From assembly GCA_017549205.1 (NCBI GenBank), contig JAFYVH010000021.1, forward strand, positions 1 to 64,000: a stretch of 64,000 nt of DNA, given 5' to 3'. The stretch is from Clostridia bacterium (GTDB lineage: Bacteria > Bacillota > Clostridia > UBA1381 > UBA9506). The notes under the pieces are model-generated. The model ran no database searches and was not told where the DNA came from. It saw nothing but the letters and a program-made list of their open reading frames with translations. Positions 7,301-15,403 of the stretch are shown piece after piece; positions within the stretch are counted from its first letter, which is position 1, and each line of letters opens with the position of its first letter. The position numbers and the translations under genes were made by a program.

Positions 7301-10009
7301 GAATGGACAGATTATAATAATTATGAAGTATATGAAATTAGAAAATATACCTATTCAGGCTCATCGTTGGTTATGCGAGAATGTGCTTACTATGATGATG
7401 TCGGAAATCTGCTTCGAAAAAGAAATTTGCCAACCTATGGAAAAGCGTTGGAAGAAAAATACATCTATGATAGCGCAAGCCACGTGGTAGGCTATCAGAA
7501 CTGGACGGATTTTGACACGGAAACAAACACACAAAGCTATACCTATGATGGCTTTGACCGCATCACATCCGTGACAGATAAAATGGGAAATGCGCAAAAG
7601 GCGACATATAAAAGCCTCTCCAATGAATATAGCTTTGTGCCGGCGGGCAGCAGTGCGGCAGAGAACCATTACATAGAAAATTATGATATGTATGGTAACA
7701 AAATTGCTGAAAGCGTATATCCCAACGGCCTCTCCTCCAGCCCGTTGACAACGGCTTATCAATACGATTTAGTAGGCAATGTAATCCAGGTAACAGACGC
7801 TAACGGCAAAATAACCAAAACAGAATATGATGCATTAAACAATCCCATCAGCATTCTGCAGCCGGACGGCAACAAAATTATGTATCATTATACCAAATGG
7901 GGCACGGTCGGCACCACCACCCGTTATGACGGCGACCAGCCCTATAACATCACGCAGACACATGATGACAGAGGCCTTGCAACCAGTCACCGCCAAACAG
8001 GTCTTGCAATTCAAACAAAACCGTGGTATTATGAATATAACGCCGATGGCTCACAGTCACAATCCTGTTCCCCCGGCGGCAATCAGACAAACCTTAGTTA
8101 TGATGGCATGGGGAATTTAATTCAGCAAGAAACCGAGCATCTCCTTTACATGATAAGGTATAGTCCCTATGGCCCGGTTGATGATATTATTAAATGTGAA
8201 AATCATTATGCGACAGATGTTATAGACTATACCTATAACAAATTGGGATGGCTTGTGTCTAAGGACAGGAACCGTGCAATCACAACATACACATATAATG
8301 ACATGGGCAATCTCGCATCCATGACCTCCCCCGGCGGTTTGCAAAGGACTTATGTTCGGGATGAGTTGGAGCGGCTTTCGGCAATTCAAGTGGATAATAA
8401 AAATTTTGTGTATGAATATTATGGTGACGGTCTCATTAAAAAGCTGACCTACCCCGGTGGCATGACCACAGAATATACCTATGATAATGCCAACCGCTTG
8501 CAAACAATGGTCACCAAAAAAGGCACAACCGTGTTGAAGACTTATAGCTACACCTACGATGGCGTGGGCAACATTCTCACGGTTTCAGGCAGTGAAAATA
8601 AAGTTTATACCTATGACGATTTATATCGCTTAAAGACCGTCAAAGAAAATGGTGTCACCACCGCCTACAGCTATGACAATCGGAATAATCTCATTTCCGA
8701 AACCCGTCCCGGTTACAGCAAAACCTATGAATACAGCGGCGACAACCGACTGTATAAGGTGACGGAAAACGACATTGTAACGACTTATGAATATGATTTA
8801 AACGGCAACCTGATTAAACGCGGCGATGACGAATTTGGTTATGATGTCATCGATAAGCTGATATATGCCAAGGTAAACGGTGTTGTGACTACCTATGAAG
8901 TTGGAGCCGACAATCTGCGCATGAGCAAAACCACTGAGGGCACCACCACGACCTATCAGTTGGACGAAAACGGCAATGTCATTTGCGAAAACAATAATGA
9001 AATTATTGCAGGACACAAGCCCTTGGCAAAGAAAATTGACGGAACCTATTATTACTATGTCTATAACGGTCACGGCGATGTGGTGCTGGTTGTGAATGAA
9101 AACGGCAATGTGCAAAACAGCTATACTTACGATGCCTGGGGCAAGGTTCTCAACCAAAGCGAAACCGTTGATAACAGTTTGCTCTATGCAGGCGAATATT
9201 TTGATGAAGAGACGGGTTTGATTTACCTGCGGAATCGGTATTATGACCCCAACGCAAGACGATTCATTACCGAAGATCCGGCAAGGGATGAACTGAATTG
9301 GTATGCGTATTGCGGGAATAATCCGGTGAACTGCGTTGATCCGTGGGGGTTGTATTATTTAGAGAGGGATGCTGGCGGGCGCATTTATGCATATATTCAA
9401 AAAGGAGATACTTTATCAGGTATAGCTACTTCTGAGGTGAATGATGCAAATGCATATACTAAAATGAACTATGCTGGAGATCCAAACGTTATAAAAGTAG
9501 GTCAAAAGATAGAAATCACTGGAATTTACAATGAGAATTATCCAAAAGAAAATACCGCTAAAAACGCTATTATAGCCGCAGAATTTCGACCAAATTATTC
9601 CGCCTCCAAACCAATTTTTACTTTTCATGCTAATTACGGAACTGGATTAGCGGCTGAGGTTAATATAGCTGGAGTTGGAATTGAAATTGGCGGAAAGAGA
9701 TATTATGATATGACAACGGCGTTTGCTAATATTCCTACCGAAAGCTTGCAGTTGTCTGCTGAAGTAAAATTAACGGATAATCTGAGGTTTGGAGCGAGTT
9801 ATACTGGTACCATTAATGCCATGACAAAAGAGCATTTGAAAAACGAAGGTTATGCAGGCATAAAAATAGGAAACAAAATTTATGGTCTTGGTGGAATGTC
9901 AGAAAACGATTTGGTTATTGTGGTTGGTATAGGCGGTTATCTTGGTGTTGGGGGCGATCTTGAGCTTAGCGTGAATTTTTCGGAAATAAAAAGAAGATAT
10001 TTTGATTAA
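4328..10009 (+). CDS. Secreted Rhs/YD-repeat protein with LysM-containing C-terminal tail
   Basis: This 1893-residue protein has a signal peptide (residues 1-25), an N-terminal Rhs/WapA-like domain (LxLSRFYKS...GWSFGFPS region, about 150-230), YD repeats (about 850-1620, many YxYDxxGN units), and the Rhs tip (about 1622-1675: GEYFDEETGLIYLRNRYYDP, ending VDPWGL). After the tip comes a LysM domain (about 1690-1732, QKGDTLSGIA) and a glycine-rich 160-residue tail with alternating beta-like pattern that I do not recognise. The Rhs shell of such proteins encloses a C-terminal toxin released at the tip. LysM suggests a peptidoglycan-binding step. AAGGAGGAAGAACT before the ATG overlaps the stop of the preceding gene. 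The toxin activity is unassigned. Confidence 0.9.
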   Translation: MQKIKQYIALMLLLVMILPGSSAFAETATIEDSFENAAIENRDTSTTNSKNEKIRQRLEATTLTPYKGSIIEDEKPDSTYSLNTSTREENSDNEIGTSRSGYSKIPSTETVAERAVMQEAAVMSTSLSSSNYESIISPSFKNGVNHPHLGGRSENEYVSPFDGTLQLNYTDLHLPGRNGLDLTLSRFYKSEHDGAEISNSGGEFVVNPTTYYNKRYALGIGWSFGFPSVEVREKYDGTLQAFYHDGKGSSYRSNYNDSEKNEEGNEYYNGHWIYYSNLDNYYTDNVKFKERDRSYTRGEYRSEYSFKAADDTMQYFGKDGQILSIQDRFNNEIKFDYTYLPGENIIPFYSHAKYSYGTSWSYSSQQITFNPHSTRRSTEAKTQLVDIDEDDDEYYVSLMYQAEDALNTFDGSFNVYCDLYQNSNLLESVLIVTETPTVYNEGIKLEGEFSISELDLDAVPNRARLRIEMVRSRYTIYFTDLRLSPKIPLISKITDTIGRTAVFDYQGDVYTRYAEGSPDLPLIVTVYEPNGTQIQKLTYYRNRYTFYVDDYDGNTLEEHRMYVFWGCNNGLYSTWVNYEKKEGRGSTIYSNDTVDKSFSFSRNIVSLAQNWHSDVYFEYEDVTKWTDNRPLGSTSTATTSNTGFIETWRVASKYVVNSPISETENPQYNKYTYNYTSGRYRDETGYSMKSRLPDGPGYLDPDFGVYRVEVTNPNGSVEAYEYTSHTFGMGYRRRWKIVLPLLDRKIVTESTTSGADEIIEEYSYKDDYAITSPTQIKTTETLDGTARVYYTKTEYDADSCLPILTSLPLTEAEAKLDQIPTKKQITTDYQGLGNRTFIPKKQTYYQKEDGPLLSASYNLDSLGRITSAVDAQGNITYYEYDTTYTWLPTRIYFSDPENNGDDSRIAETQYAYTDAYGLGATEERIKYADGSYAVTRYTYEPKYGNIIQSVDAMGNTTDYRYDSHGRICDVYYPSYKSENGLVKKHDAYSYYEWTDYNNYEVYEIRKYTYSGSSLVMRECAYYDDVGNLLRKRNLPTYGKALEEKYIYDSASHVVGYQNWTDFDTETNTQSYTYDGFDRITSVTDKMGNAQKATYKSLSNEYSFVPAGSSAAENHYIENYDMYGNKIAESVYPNGLSSSPLTTAYQYDLVGNVIQVTDANGKITKTEYDALNNPISILQPDGNKIMYHYTKWGTVGTTTRYDGDQPYNITQTHDDRGLATSHRQTGLAIQTKPWYYEYNADGSQSQSCSPGGNQTNLSYDGMGNLIQQETEHLLYMIRYSPYGPVDDIIKCENHYATDVIDYTYNKLGWLVSKDRNRAITTYTYNDMGNLASMTSPGGLQRTYVRDELERLSAIQVDNKNFVYEYYGDGLIKKLTYPGGMTTEYTYDNANRLQTMVTKKGTTVLKTYSYTYDGVGNILTVSGSENKVYTYDDLYRLKTVKENGVTTAYSYDNRNNLISETRPGYSKTYEYSGDNRLYKVTENDIVTTYEYDLNGNLIKRGDDEFGYDVIDKLIYAKVNGVVTTYEVGADNLRMSKTTEGTTTTYQLDENGNVICENNNEIIAGHKPLAKKIDGTYYYYVYNGHGDVVLVVNENGNVQNSYTYDAWGKVLNQSETVDNSLLYAGEYFDEETGLIYLRNRYYDPNARRFITEDPARDELNWYAYCGNNPVNCVDPWGLYYLERDAGGRIYAYIQKGDTLSGIATSEVNDANAYTKMNYAGDPNVIKVGQKIEITGIYNENYPKENTAKNAIIAAEFRPNYSASKPIFTFHANYGTGLAAEVNIAGVGIEIGGKRYYDMTTAFANIPTESLQLSAEVKLTDNLRFGASYTGTINAMTKEHLKNEGYAGIKIGNKIYGLGGMSENDLVIVVGIGGYLGVGGDLELSVNFSEIKRRYFD

Positions 10010-10032
10010 TTTTATTAGAGGTGTTGTATAGT

Positions 10033-10392
10033 ATGAATAAGCGTATTTTAGCGTTTTTAGTAGATTATTTTGCATCGATGATAATACTCGCATTGGTAGG
10101 GTTATTTTCATTTTTAAATATTACAAACAGGTTTTGGAGTCAATTGTATGGCATATTGTTGTTTTTTTGTGTATTTATTATATGTTTTAAAGATATATTT
10201 GCAGGACAAAGTTTTGGAAAACGAATTATGAAACTTAAGGTGGTTAGTTTGGAAAATAAACAACCTAATGTTTTAGTTTTGCTTATTAGAAATATTACCT
10301 TATTAGTATGGCCAATAGAGGTATTATTGGTTCTGTTAGATAAGCCACGCATTGGCGATGTAATAGCTAAAACAAAAGTAGTGACACGGTGA
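10033..10392 (+). CDS. RDD-family membrane protein, candidate immunity protein for the Rhs tail
   Basis: The 119-residue protein has about three hydrophobic helices and RDD-family features (MNKRILAFLVDYFASMII, then GQSFGKRIMKLKVV). Its place directly after the Rhs gene, 23 bases from its stop, is where an immunity gene is expected, and the membrane location would suit a toxin acting at the envelope. I chose the ATG at 10033, nine bases after GAGGTG. RDD proteins occur in other settings too, so immunity is inferred from position only. The gene ends at the first repeat of the REP cluster. Confidence 0.65.
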   Translation: MNKRILAFLVDYFASMIILALVGLFSFLNITNRFWSQLYGILLFFCVFIICFKDIFAGQSFGKRIMKLKVVSLENKQPNVLVLLIRNITLLVWPIEVLLVLLDKPRIGDVIAKTKVVTR

Positions 10393-10579
10393 CAAGGTAC
10401 GGCGACAGGACACAAGGGGACGGTTCTCTTGTGTTTGGTTCGTGACCGGGACACAAGGGGACGGTTCTCCTGTGTTATGGCCCCGAGACAGCGAGACAGG
10501 GGGACGGTTTTATTGACACCGTCCCTTCTATCCTTGCGGGGAATATTCTGAGGACACAAGGGGACGGTTCTCTTGTGTT
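10393..10579. repeat. REP-like palindrome cluster 1
   Basis: Full copies lie at 10409-10435, 10450-10476 and 10553-10579: arms ACACAAG and CTTGTGT around a GGGGACGGTTCT core. A variant at about 10494-10525 forms a separate hairpin (GGGACGGT 10501-10508 with ACCGTCCC 10518-10525). The last copy runs directly into the Rhs tip copy at 10580. The family resembles REP sequences that are spread by Y1 (RAYT-type) transposases; no such transposase is in the window. Confidence 0.85.
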
Positions 10580-11412
10580 CAGGCGAATATTTTGATGAAG
10601 AGACGGGTTTGATTTACCTGCGGAATCGGTATTATGATGCGAGCACGGGTAGGTTTATAACGGAGGATCCGATTAGAGATGGACTGAATTGGTATGTGTA
10701 TTGCGGGAATAATCCGGTTATGTTTGTGGATCCGTGGGGGTTGGTTGTAACTGCTTGGGATGAAAATAACCTTTCAAGTGATGATTTAGAGAAGATTAAA
10801 GAAAATGATAGATTGTGGAATAGCGGTGATGAGTATCAAAAACAAATGGCGACAGCGTCAAGTCGTCAAATCAGAGAAAAATATTTGAAGGAAAATCAAA
10901 CAATACTTGATAATGGATACGTCGAAGAAACAATACAAAAAAATATATCTAGTTCAATTTTCCAAGGAGAAGTAGTTATAAATTCCAGTATAGGAATTCA
11001 AAGAATATATACAGAGGATGATATTTATGTCAGGTTATGTAATGTGGATATTAAATCATATACCGCTACACCTCGAACATCTATCAGTGAACTTTATCTG
11101 CACATTGGACAGTCATCTAAAGCTTCACCAACTCAAAAACATACGGAAAGAGTATATGATAACACCTATTCATATTCGCCTAATTGGGGATGGGTTCTTG
11201 ATGTTGACACAGAAGGTTATGAAGTTCCAGTAGGGGTTGTTATAGAGGCTAATATAAAGCGTGGCACTGCAACACATAATGTAATTATCAATAATCAACT
11301 ATACTCAAATGATCTTTTCATTAACGGACACATACAAATAAATAAAATTTCTGAATTTGATGTGTTGAGAGATATTATACAAGACATAAAAATACCAAAA
11401 TCTTCGAGGTGA
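10573..11412 (+). pseudogene. Silent Rhs tip + C-terminal toxin cassette 1
   Basis: From 10580 to 10637 the DNA is identical to the main rhs gene at 9189-9246, and the protein copy of the tip continues to VDPWGL near 10743. A different tail of about 220 residues follows (from VVTAWDENN), which I do not recognise. The frame is open from a TTG at 10573 that belongs to the REP repeat. There is no ribosome binding site, and an in-frame TGA lies at 10549. It is therefore best read as a non-expressed donor cassette that could replace the tail of the main rhs gene by recombination at the shared tip. It is followed by its own small gene at 11418. Confidence 0.75.
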
Positions 11413-11417
11413 TAAAT

Positions 11418-11774
11418 ATGAAAAAGATATCCCATATTTGTACTATTGTAGCGATTATAATTCTTATATGTGCAATAAGCTTTTGGGTAAAATCAGAAAA
11501 GAACAAGTATATTGAAGCCTATCAGGCTACAGAAATTGTAGCTGTTGAAAAACTTGGGGAAGATTGTATGTTGGTTAGGAATGGACATTATTGGGGACCA
11601 AAACCTTATAAAAAAGGATTTTGGTTTGGTTATGTTGATAAAAAAGAATTAACAGCTGTTATGTATACAACTGTCCCTACTCTTGGTGGCGATGATTGGT
11701 TTGTACAGGAGTATATCTCACAAGTCGGCGGGGACTATAATGAGTTTTTTGATATTGTGTCAAAGGGACGGTGA
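11418..11774 (+). CDS. Small membrane-anchored protein, candidate immunity for cassette 1
   Basis: The 118-residue protein has one N-terminal membrane helix (about residues 5-22) and a soluble domain with YWGPKPYKKGFWFGYVDKKE. I recognise no family. The start ATG at 11418 follows GAGGTGAT, which overlaps the stop of the preceding toxin frame, so the pair is arranged as a translationally coupled toxin-immunity unit. Its last residues (KGR) and stop codon come from a degenerate REP copy, suggesting that the original 3' end was cut by the repeat. Confidence 0.6.
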   Translation: MKKISHICTIVAIIILICAISFWVKSEKNKYIEAYQATEIVAVEKLGEDCMLVRNGHYWGPKPYKKGFWFGYVDKKELTAVMYTTVPTLGGDDWFVQEYISQVGGDYNEFFDIVSKGR

Positions 11775-11786
11775 CCCCCTTGTGTT
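11757..11786. repeat. Degenerate REP copy
   Basis: AAAGGGACGGTGACCCCC followed by TTGTGTT is a decayed member of the GGGGACGGTTCT family. It supplies the stop codon of the upstream gene. Confidence 0.6.
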
Positions 11787-11791
11787 AGGAC

Positions 11792-12145
11792 ATGTTAACA
11801 AAAAATTGGCTTGATGATTCTACTCGTTTTACGACGATGAACTCTCCCATGGTGTATGGAAAAATGAATCAAGCCATGTTAATGGATTTATGGAATAACC
11901 AAGTAGGTAGAGAATTAGCAAATAATAAGGATTTTAAAGATATGTCATATAAACAATTGTTTGATATGGCGGTTAAAGAGGATTACTTAATAACCAATGC
12001 TTCTTTAGTATATGATAAGTTAGGTATTACAGGGTTTATTATAAAAGATAATGATTGGGCCGTTAATGTAGAATGGAATATGGATACTGGCAATATTACC
12101 TTTATAAAGGATGAGCAAAGAATTACTTTAAAAATAGGAGTATAA
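11792..12145 (+). pseudogene. Orphan toxin-tail fragment without Rhs tip
   Basis: This 117-codon frame has no Rhs tip, no good ribosome binding site, and an in-frame stop just upstream (TAG at 11786). Its middle (MNQAMLMDLWNNQVGRELA) weakly recalls the helical core of DUF6973-type Rhs tails, which contain a histidine/asparagine-rich helix. I read it as the decayed C-terminal part of a third Rhs toxin. It is followed closely by a membrane-protein gene that would be its immunity partner. A free-standing small protein cannot be excluded. Confidence 0.45.
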
Positions 12146-12152
12146 CAGTAAA

Positions 12153-12467
12153 ATGAAAAATATAAGATATTCGTTACCTTTTCTTTTTTCTGCTATTATA
12201 TCTTGTATATATACTTTTATCACATATCATGGCGCATTGCTATTTTCTGCTAAAACTTTTATTGCTTGTACTTATATTGTAGGTATAATCACACAAATAA
12301 TAGTGCTTATAATGATTTATAAGCTTAGACTATTTCAAAATAAAAAAAAATTATTTAAATTTTTTGCAGGAGTTGTATTTTTATTTTTATCTGCAATAAT
12401 ATTTTTTGTTACTAATTTTTATTTAATCAGTATACTCTATCACTATATAATGAAAGAGCCATTTTAG
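12153..12467 (+). CDS. Small three-helix membrane protein, candidate immunity protein
   Basis: The 104-residue protein is mostly hydrophobic, with about three membrane helices (residues 8-28, 36-57, 68-98), and belongs to no family I recognise. It starts 7 bases after the stop of the toxin-like fragment, with AGGAG about 12 bases upstream. Position after a toxin-tail fragment and before the next REP cluster suggests immunity. The evidence is positional. Confidence 0.5.
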   Translation: MKNIRYSLPFLFSAIISCIYTFITYHGALLFSAKTFIACTYIVGIITQIIVLIMIYKLRLFQNKKKLFKFFAGVVFLFLSAIIFFVTNFYLISILYHYIMKEPF

Positions 12468-12476
12468 GTGACAGGG

Positions 12477-12538
12477 TGACATATGACACGACACAAGGGC
12501 GACACAAGGGCGACACAAGGGGACGGTTCTCTTGTGTT
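12477..12538. repeat. REP-like palindrome cluster 2
   Basis: One full copy (12512-12538) is preceded by two truncated direct copies of the 5' arm (GACACAAGGGC, from about 12490 and 12501). The full copy again abuts the Rhs tip sequence, at the same base as in cassette 1. Confidence 0.85.
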
Positions 12539-13335
12539 CAGGCGAATATTTTGATGAAGAGACAGGGTTGATTTACCTGCGGAATCGGTATTATGATGCG
12601 AGCACGGGTAGGTTTATAACGGAGGATCCGATTAGAGATGGACTGAATTGGTATGCGTATTGCGGGAATAATCCGGTGAATTGCGTAGATCCGTGGGGGT
12701 TGTATGAGCAAGGGGATGAAAAGCTTCCTGTTGTGGAACAGGCCAAAATTAATGTATTAACGACACTGTTTTATCAATTTAACCAAGAGAATAATATTGC
12801 AGCTAGAGACGCTGCTAGAAAAAAGGCTGTAGAGATTCGTAGACAATATTGGGATTATGTTGACACATATAATTATTGTACGAACTATGAAAGTGTAAAA
12901 ATGTCAATGGAGGTTCTTTCTGCTGGAGCAGCACATATGTATGGAGGGGATGCAACAAATTTTACACAGGAAATAATTTTCCCTAGTGTTGTAGAGGCAA
13001 CAACAAAAATAATTAAAAGCCCCGTCATTGATAAACTAACATCATTGGATACTATTATTAAAGTACTAGACCATGAATACTATAAAGCTATGAGCGCATT
13101 AAGAGAAGGTGATGTTCGTGTTGTAATAAAGCAAGACTACACTACTTATTTAAATAAAAATGGTAAATTGAATTATGGCGAGTTAGCTATGAAATATACC
13201 ACAAGTTTTTATAAGGCAGAGGGCATGTATATTGCTAGTGATGTATCAGAAATTCGATATCGATATACATATCATACGCCAAATAATACTTATACAAACC
13301 GTTTTAGATATGCTAATTCAAACTTATTCAATTGA
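12532..13335 (+). pseudogene. Silent Rhs tip + C-terminal toxin cassette 2
   Basis: The tip copy from 12539 (GEYFDEETGLIYLRNRYYDA to VDPWGL near 12702) is almost identical in DNA to cassette 1. It then diverges into an unrelated tail of about 210 residues (EQGDEKLPVVEQ onward), rich in charged helices, with no motif I recognise. As in cassette 1 the only start is a TTG inside the REP copy, with no ribosome binding site, so it is probably a silent donor. The DNA around 12564 differs from the other copies (GACAGGGTTG in place of GACGGGTTTG). A membrane-protein gene follows at 13346. Confidence 0.75.
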
Positions 13336-13345
13336 GGAGCACGCC

Positions 13346-13975
13346 ATGAAAAGAATATTTATACTAATTTATGATAATTATCATGTGCCTTTTCTTTCAG
13401 TTTTAAATTTTCTCTCCGTTAGGGTTTTGACACTGACGATACATATGGAAAATGGTTTGTTAAGATTGTTTTTAATAAGTTTTGGTTATTCTTGTACTCT
13501 TGCAACCGTGTTAATGAGTTTATATTTTATGATGTACTGTAGTGAAAGTTTTAAACCAACTATAAAACTTATCTATAGAATTATTAAAAAAGATTTTTTA
13601 AGTATGATTCATTTTTGGAAAGAACAGATGTTTTGTAAAAAATTTCTATACATCCTATTTGTTTTTGTAATGATTATATTGTTTTTCCTTATACCCATAA
13701 ACGAAAGTATTTCATACATTTATGTTTATTATTTTATGTTTGCTTTTGGGATATATTTTATTGTTTTACATTTTTTATGGTGTGACATAAGGCTTCAATA
13801 TCGAGATATAATCCAATGTATAATTATGTATTTCCCTTTTTATGTTCCGTATTTGTTTGAAGCGTATGTAATATCTAATAATATTCCAATAAGCTTTTAT
13901 ACGCTTACAATATTAATGTATATGTATGCTAATGCATTAGTAGCTATTCGTTTAGGTACAAGGCGAGATAAGTGA
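13346..13975 (+). CDS. Polytopic membrane protein, candidate immunity for cassette 2
   Basis: The 209-residue protein has about five to six hydrophobic helices with aromatic-rich loops and no recognised family. ATG at 13346 is preceded by GAGGAG; an upstream open stretch in the same frame overlaps the toxin and is not needed. It starts 10 bases after the toxin stop, the spacing of a toxin-immunity pair. A membrane immunity protein would fit a membrane-acting toxin. The function is inferred from position. Confidence 0.55.
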   Translation: MKRIFILIYDNYHVPFLSVLNFLSVRVLTLTIHMENGLLRLFLISFGYSCTLATVLMSLYFMMYCSESFKPTIKLIYRIIKKDFLSMIHFWKEQMFCKKFLYILFVFVMIILFFLIPINESISYIYVYYFMFAFGIYFIVLHFLWCDIRLQYRDIIQCIIMYFPFYVPYLFEAYVISNNIPISFYTLTILMYMYANALVAIRLGTRRDK

Positions 13976-14206
13976 AGGACACAGGGGAGACACTAGGGGA
14001 CGGTTCTCTAGACACAAGTGGACACAAGGGGACGGTTCTCTTGTGTTGACAAAAAGACACAAGGGGACGGTTCTCTTGTGTCGTTAAAGCGGTAGCCTTT
14101 CCTATGCGTATAACGATTTCGGTCAGGTGACGAACCTCACCGATGGCAGACACAAGGGGACGGTTCTATTGTCTCGCTGGAGATAGGGGGACGGTTCTAT
14201 TGTCTT
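13976..14206. repeat. REP-like palindrome cluster 3
   Basis: Copies lie at about 13989-14015 (variant arms CTAG/CTAG), 14021-14047, 14056-14082 (perfect arms), 14149-14175 and 14180-14206 (arms altered to ATTGTCT). This is the densest cluster and marks the right edge of the Rhs region. Confidence 0.85.
14089..14149 (+). pseudogene. 61-bp remnant of an Rhs YD repeat between two REP copies
   Basis: Read in one frame, the stretch gives SGSLSYAYNDFGQVTNLTDG, a perfect YD-repeat unit (YxYNDxGQVTxLTDG). It does not match a unit of the main rhs gene at 4328-10009, so it comes from another rhs gene now lost. REP copies flank it directly on both sides. Confidence 0.7.
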
Positions 14207-14225
14207 TGGTTGATGTAACGATTAA

Positions 14226-14260
14226 AAGCGCTCTTGCTAAGCAGCAGGAGCGCTTGTTTT
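14226..14260 (+). terminator. Rho-independent terminator at the end of the Rhs island
   Basis: AAGCGCTC (14226-14233) pairs with GAGCGCTT (14248-14255), followed by GTTTTATT. Confidence 0.75.
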
Positions 14261-14311
14261 ATTACAATCCGCACCTTTCCCCGTCAGACCGGAAGCAATG
14301 CTTTCTCTTGA

Positions 14312-14340
14312 TTGACAACTCCTTTTTTTTATGGTAGAAT
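14312..14340 (+). promoter_or_regulatory. Promoter of the threonine aldolase gene
   Basis: TTGACA (14312-14317) and TAGAAT (14335-14340), 17 bp apart, lie 30 bases upstream of the ATG at 14371; GGAGAGAGG is the ribosome binding site. Confidence 0.75.
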
Positions 14341-14370
14341 AAGGCGATTACATAAATAGGAGAGAGGCAA

Positions 14371-15393
14371 ATGTTATATTTTATTAATGACTATTCCGAA
14401 GGAGCACATCCTGAGGTTTTAAAACGTTTAGTTGAAACGAATATGGAGAAGCTGACAGGCTACGGCACTGATGTTTACACCGAGTCTGCCGCAGAGAAAA
14501 TCAGAGAAGCCATTGGCGTGCCCGATGCAAAGGTTTATTTCATTTCAGGCGGCACACAAACCAACCAGCTTGCCATTGACAGCCTTTTGGAAAGCTATGA
14601 GGGCGTTATTTCTGCCGCCAGCGGTCACATTATGGGTCACGAGGCCGGCGCTATTGAATATACCGGTCACAAGGCTATTGCCCTGCCCCACAAAGAAGGC
14701 AAAATCACCGCCGAGGCTGTTCAGTCTTACATTGATATTTTCTATGCCGATGCGCACCACGACAGAATGGTGTTCCCCGGCATGGTTTACATTTCGCATC
14801 CCACAGAATATGGCACGCTTTACACAAAAAAAGAGCTTGAAGCCCTTTCAAAAGTTTGCCGCAGCAACAACATTCCCCTATATTTAGATGGTGCTCGTTT
14901 GGGTTATGGCATTGCCACCCCCGAATGTGATGTTACTTTGAAGGAAATTGCACAGCTTTGCGACGCTTTTTATATTGGCGGCACAAAGGTTGGCGCCCTT
15001 TGCGGTGAGGCACTCATTTTCACAAAAGAAGAGCCCTCCCGCTTTATCACAAGAGTGAAGCAGCACGGCGCTCTGCTTGCTAAAGGCAGACTTTATGGCG
15101 TGCAGTTTGACGCTCTTTTCACCGATGATTTATATTTCAAAATCAGCAAAAACGCCATTGACACCGCTGACCGCATCCGCGCAGCGCTGCGCGAGAAAGG
15201 CTATACCTTCTTCCTCAACACCACCACAAATCAGACCTTTATTGTGATGGAAAACGAGCAGCTTAAAAAGTTTGGTGAACAAGTGCAATATGACTTTTGG
15301 GAACGGTACGACGACAATCACACGGTGATTCGTCTTTGCACCAGCTGGGCAACCAAAAGCGAAGATGTTGATGCGCTGATTGAATTATTATAA
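14371..15393 (+). CDS. Low-specificity threonine aldolase (PLP enzyme)
   Basis: The 340-residue fold-type I PLP enzyme cleaves threonine or allo-threonine to glycine and acetaldehyde. Family marks are NDYSEGAHPEVL at the N-terminus, SGGTQTNQLAID, the SGHIMGHEAGAIE segment, LDGARLGYG (PLP-binding Asp), and GGTKVGALCGEA with the Schiff-base lysine (about residue 212). Length fits the family. It has its own promoter and terminator and stands alone between the Rhs island and the TPR/DUF4037 pair. Confidence 0.92.
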   Translation: MLYFINDYSEGAHPEVLKRLVETNMEKLTGYGTDVYTESAAEKIREAIGVPDAKVYFISGGTQTNQLAIDSLLESYEGVISAASGHIMGHEAGAIEYTGHKAIALPHKEGKITAEAVQSYIDIFYADAHHDRMVFPGMVYISHPTEYGTLYTKKELEALSKVCRSNNIPLYLDGARLGYGIATPECDVTLKEIAQLCDAFYIGGTKVGALCGEALIFTKEEPSRFITRVKQHGALLAKGRLYGVQFDALFTDDLYFKISKNAIDTADRIRAALREKGYTFFLNTTTNQTFIVMENEQLKKFGEQVQYDFWERYDDNHTVIRLCTSWATKSEDVDALIELL

Positions 15394-15403
15394 TGTTGAT
15401 TTT

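Noticed and set aside
10393-14206. CRISPR or direct-repeat array in the Rhs region
   Set aside because: Spacing is irregular and large, and the units are palindromic REP-like elements between genes.
14143-14337. Open frame of about 64 codons after the REP cluster
   Set aside because: It is made of repeat sequence, a terminator and the threonine aldolase promoter; there is no ribosome binding site.
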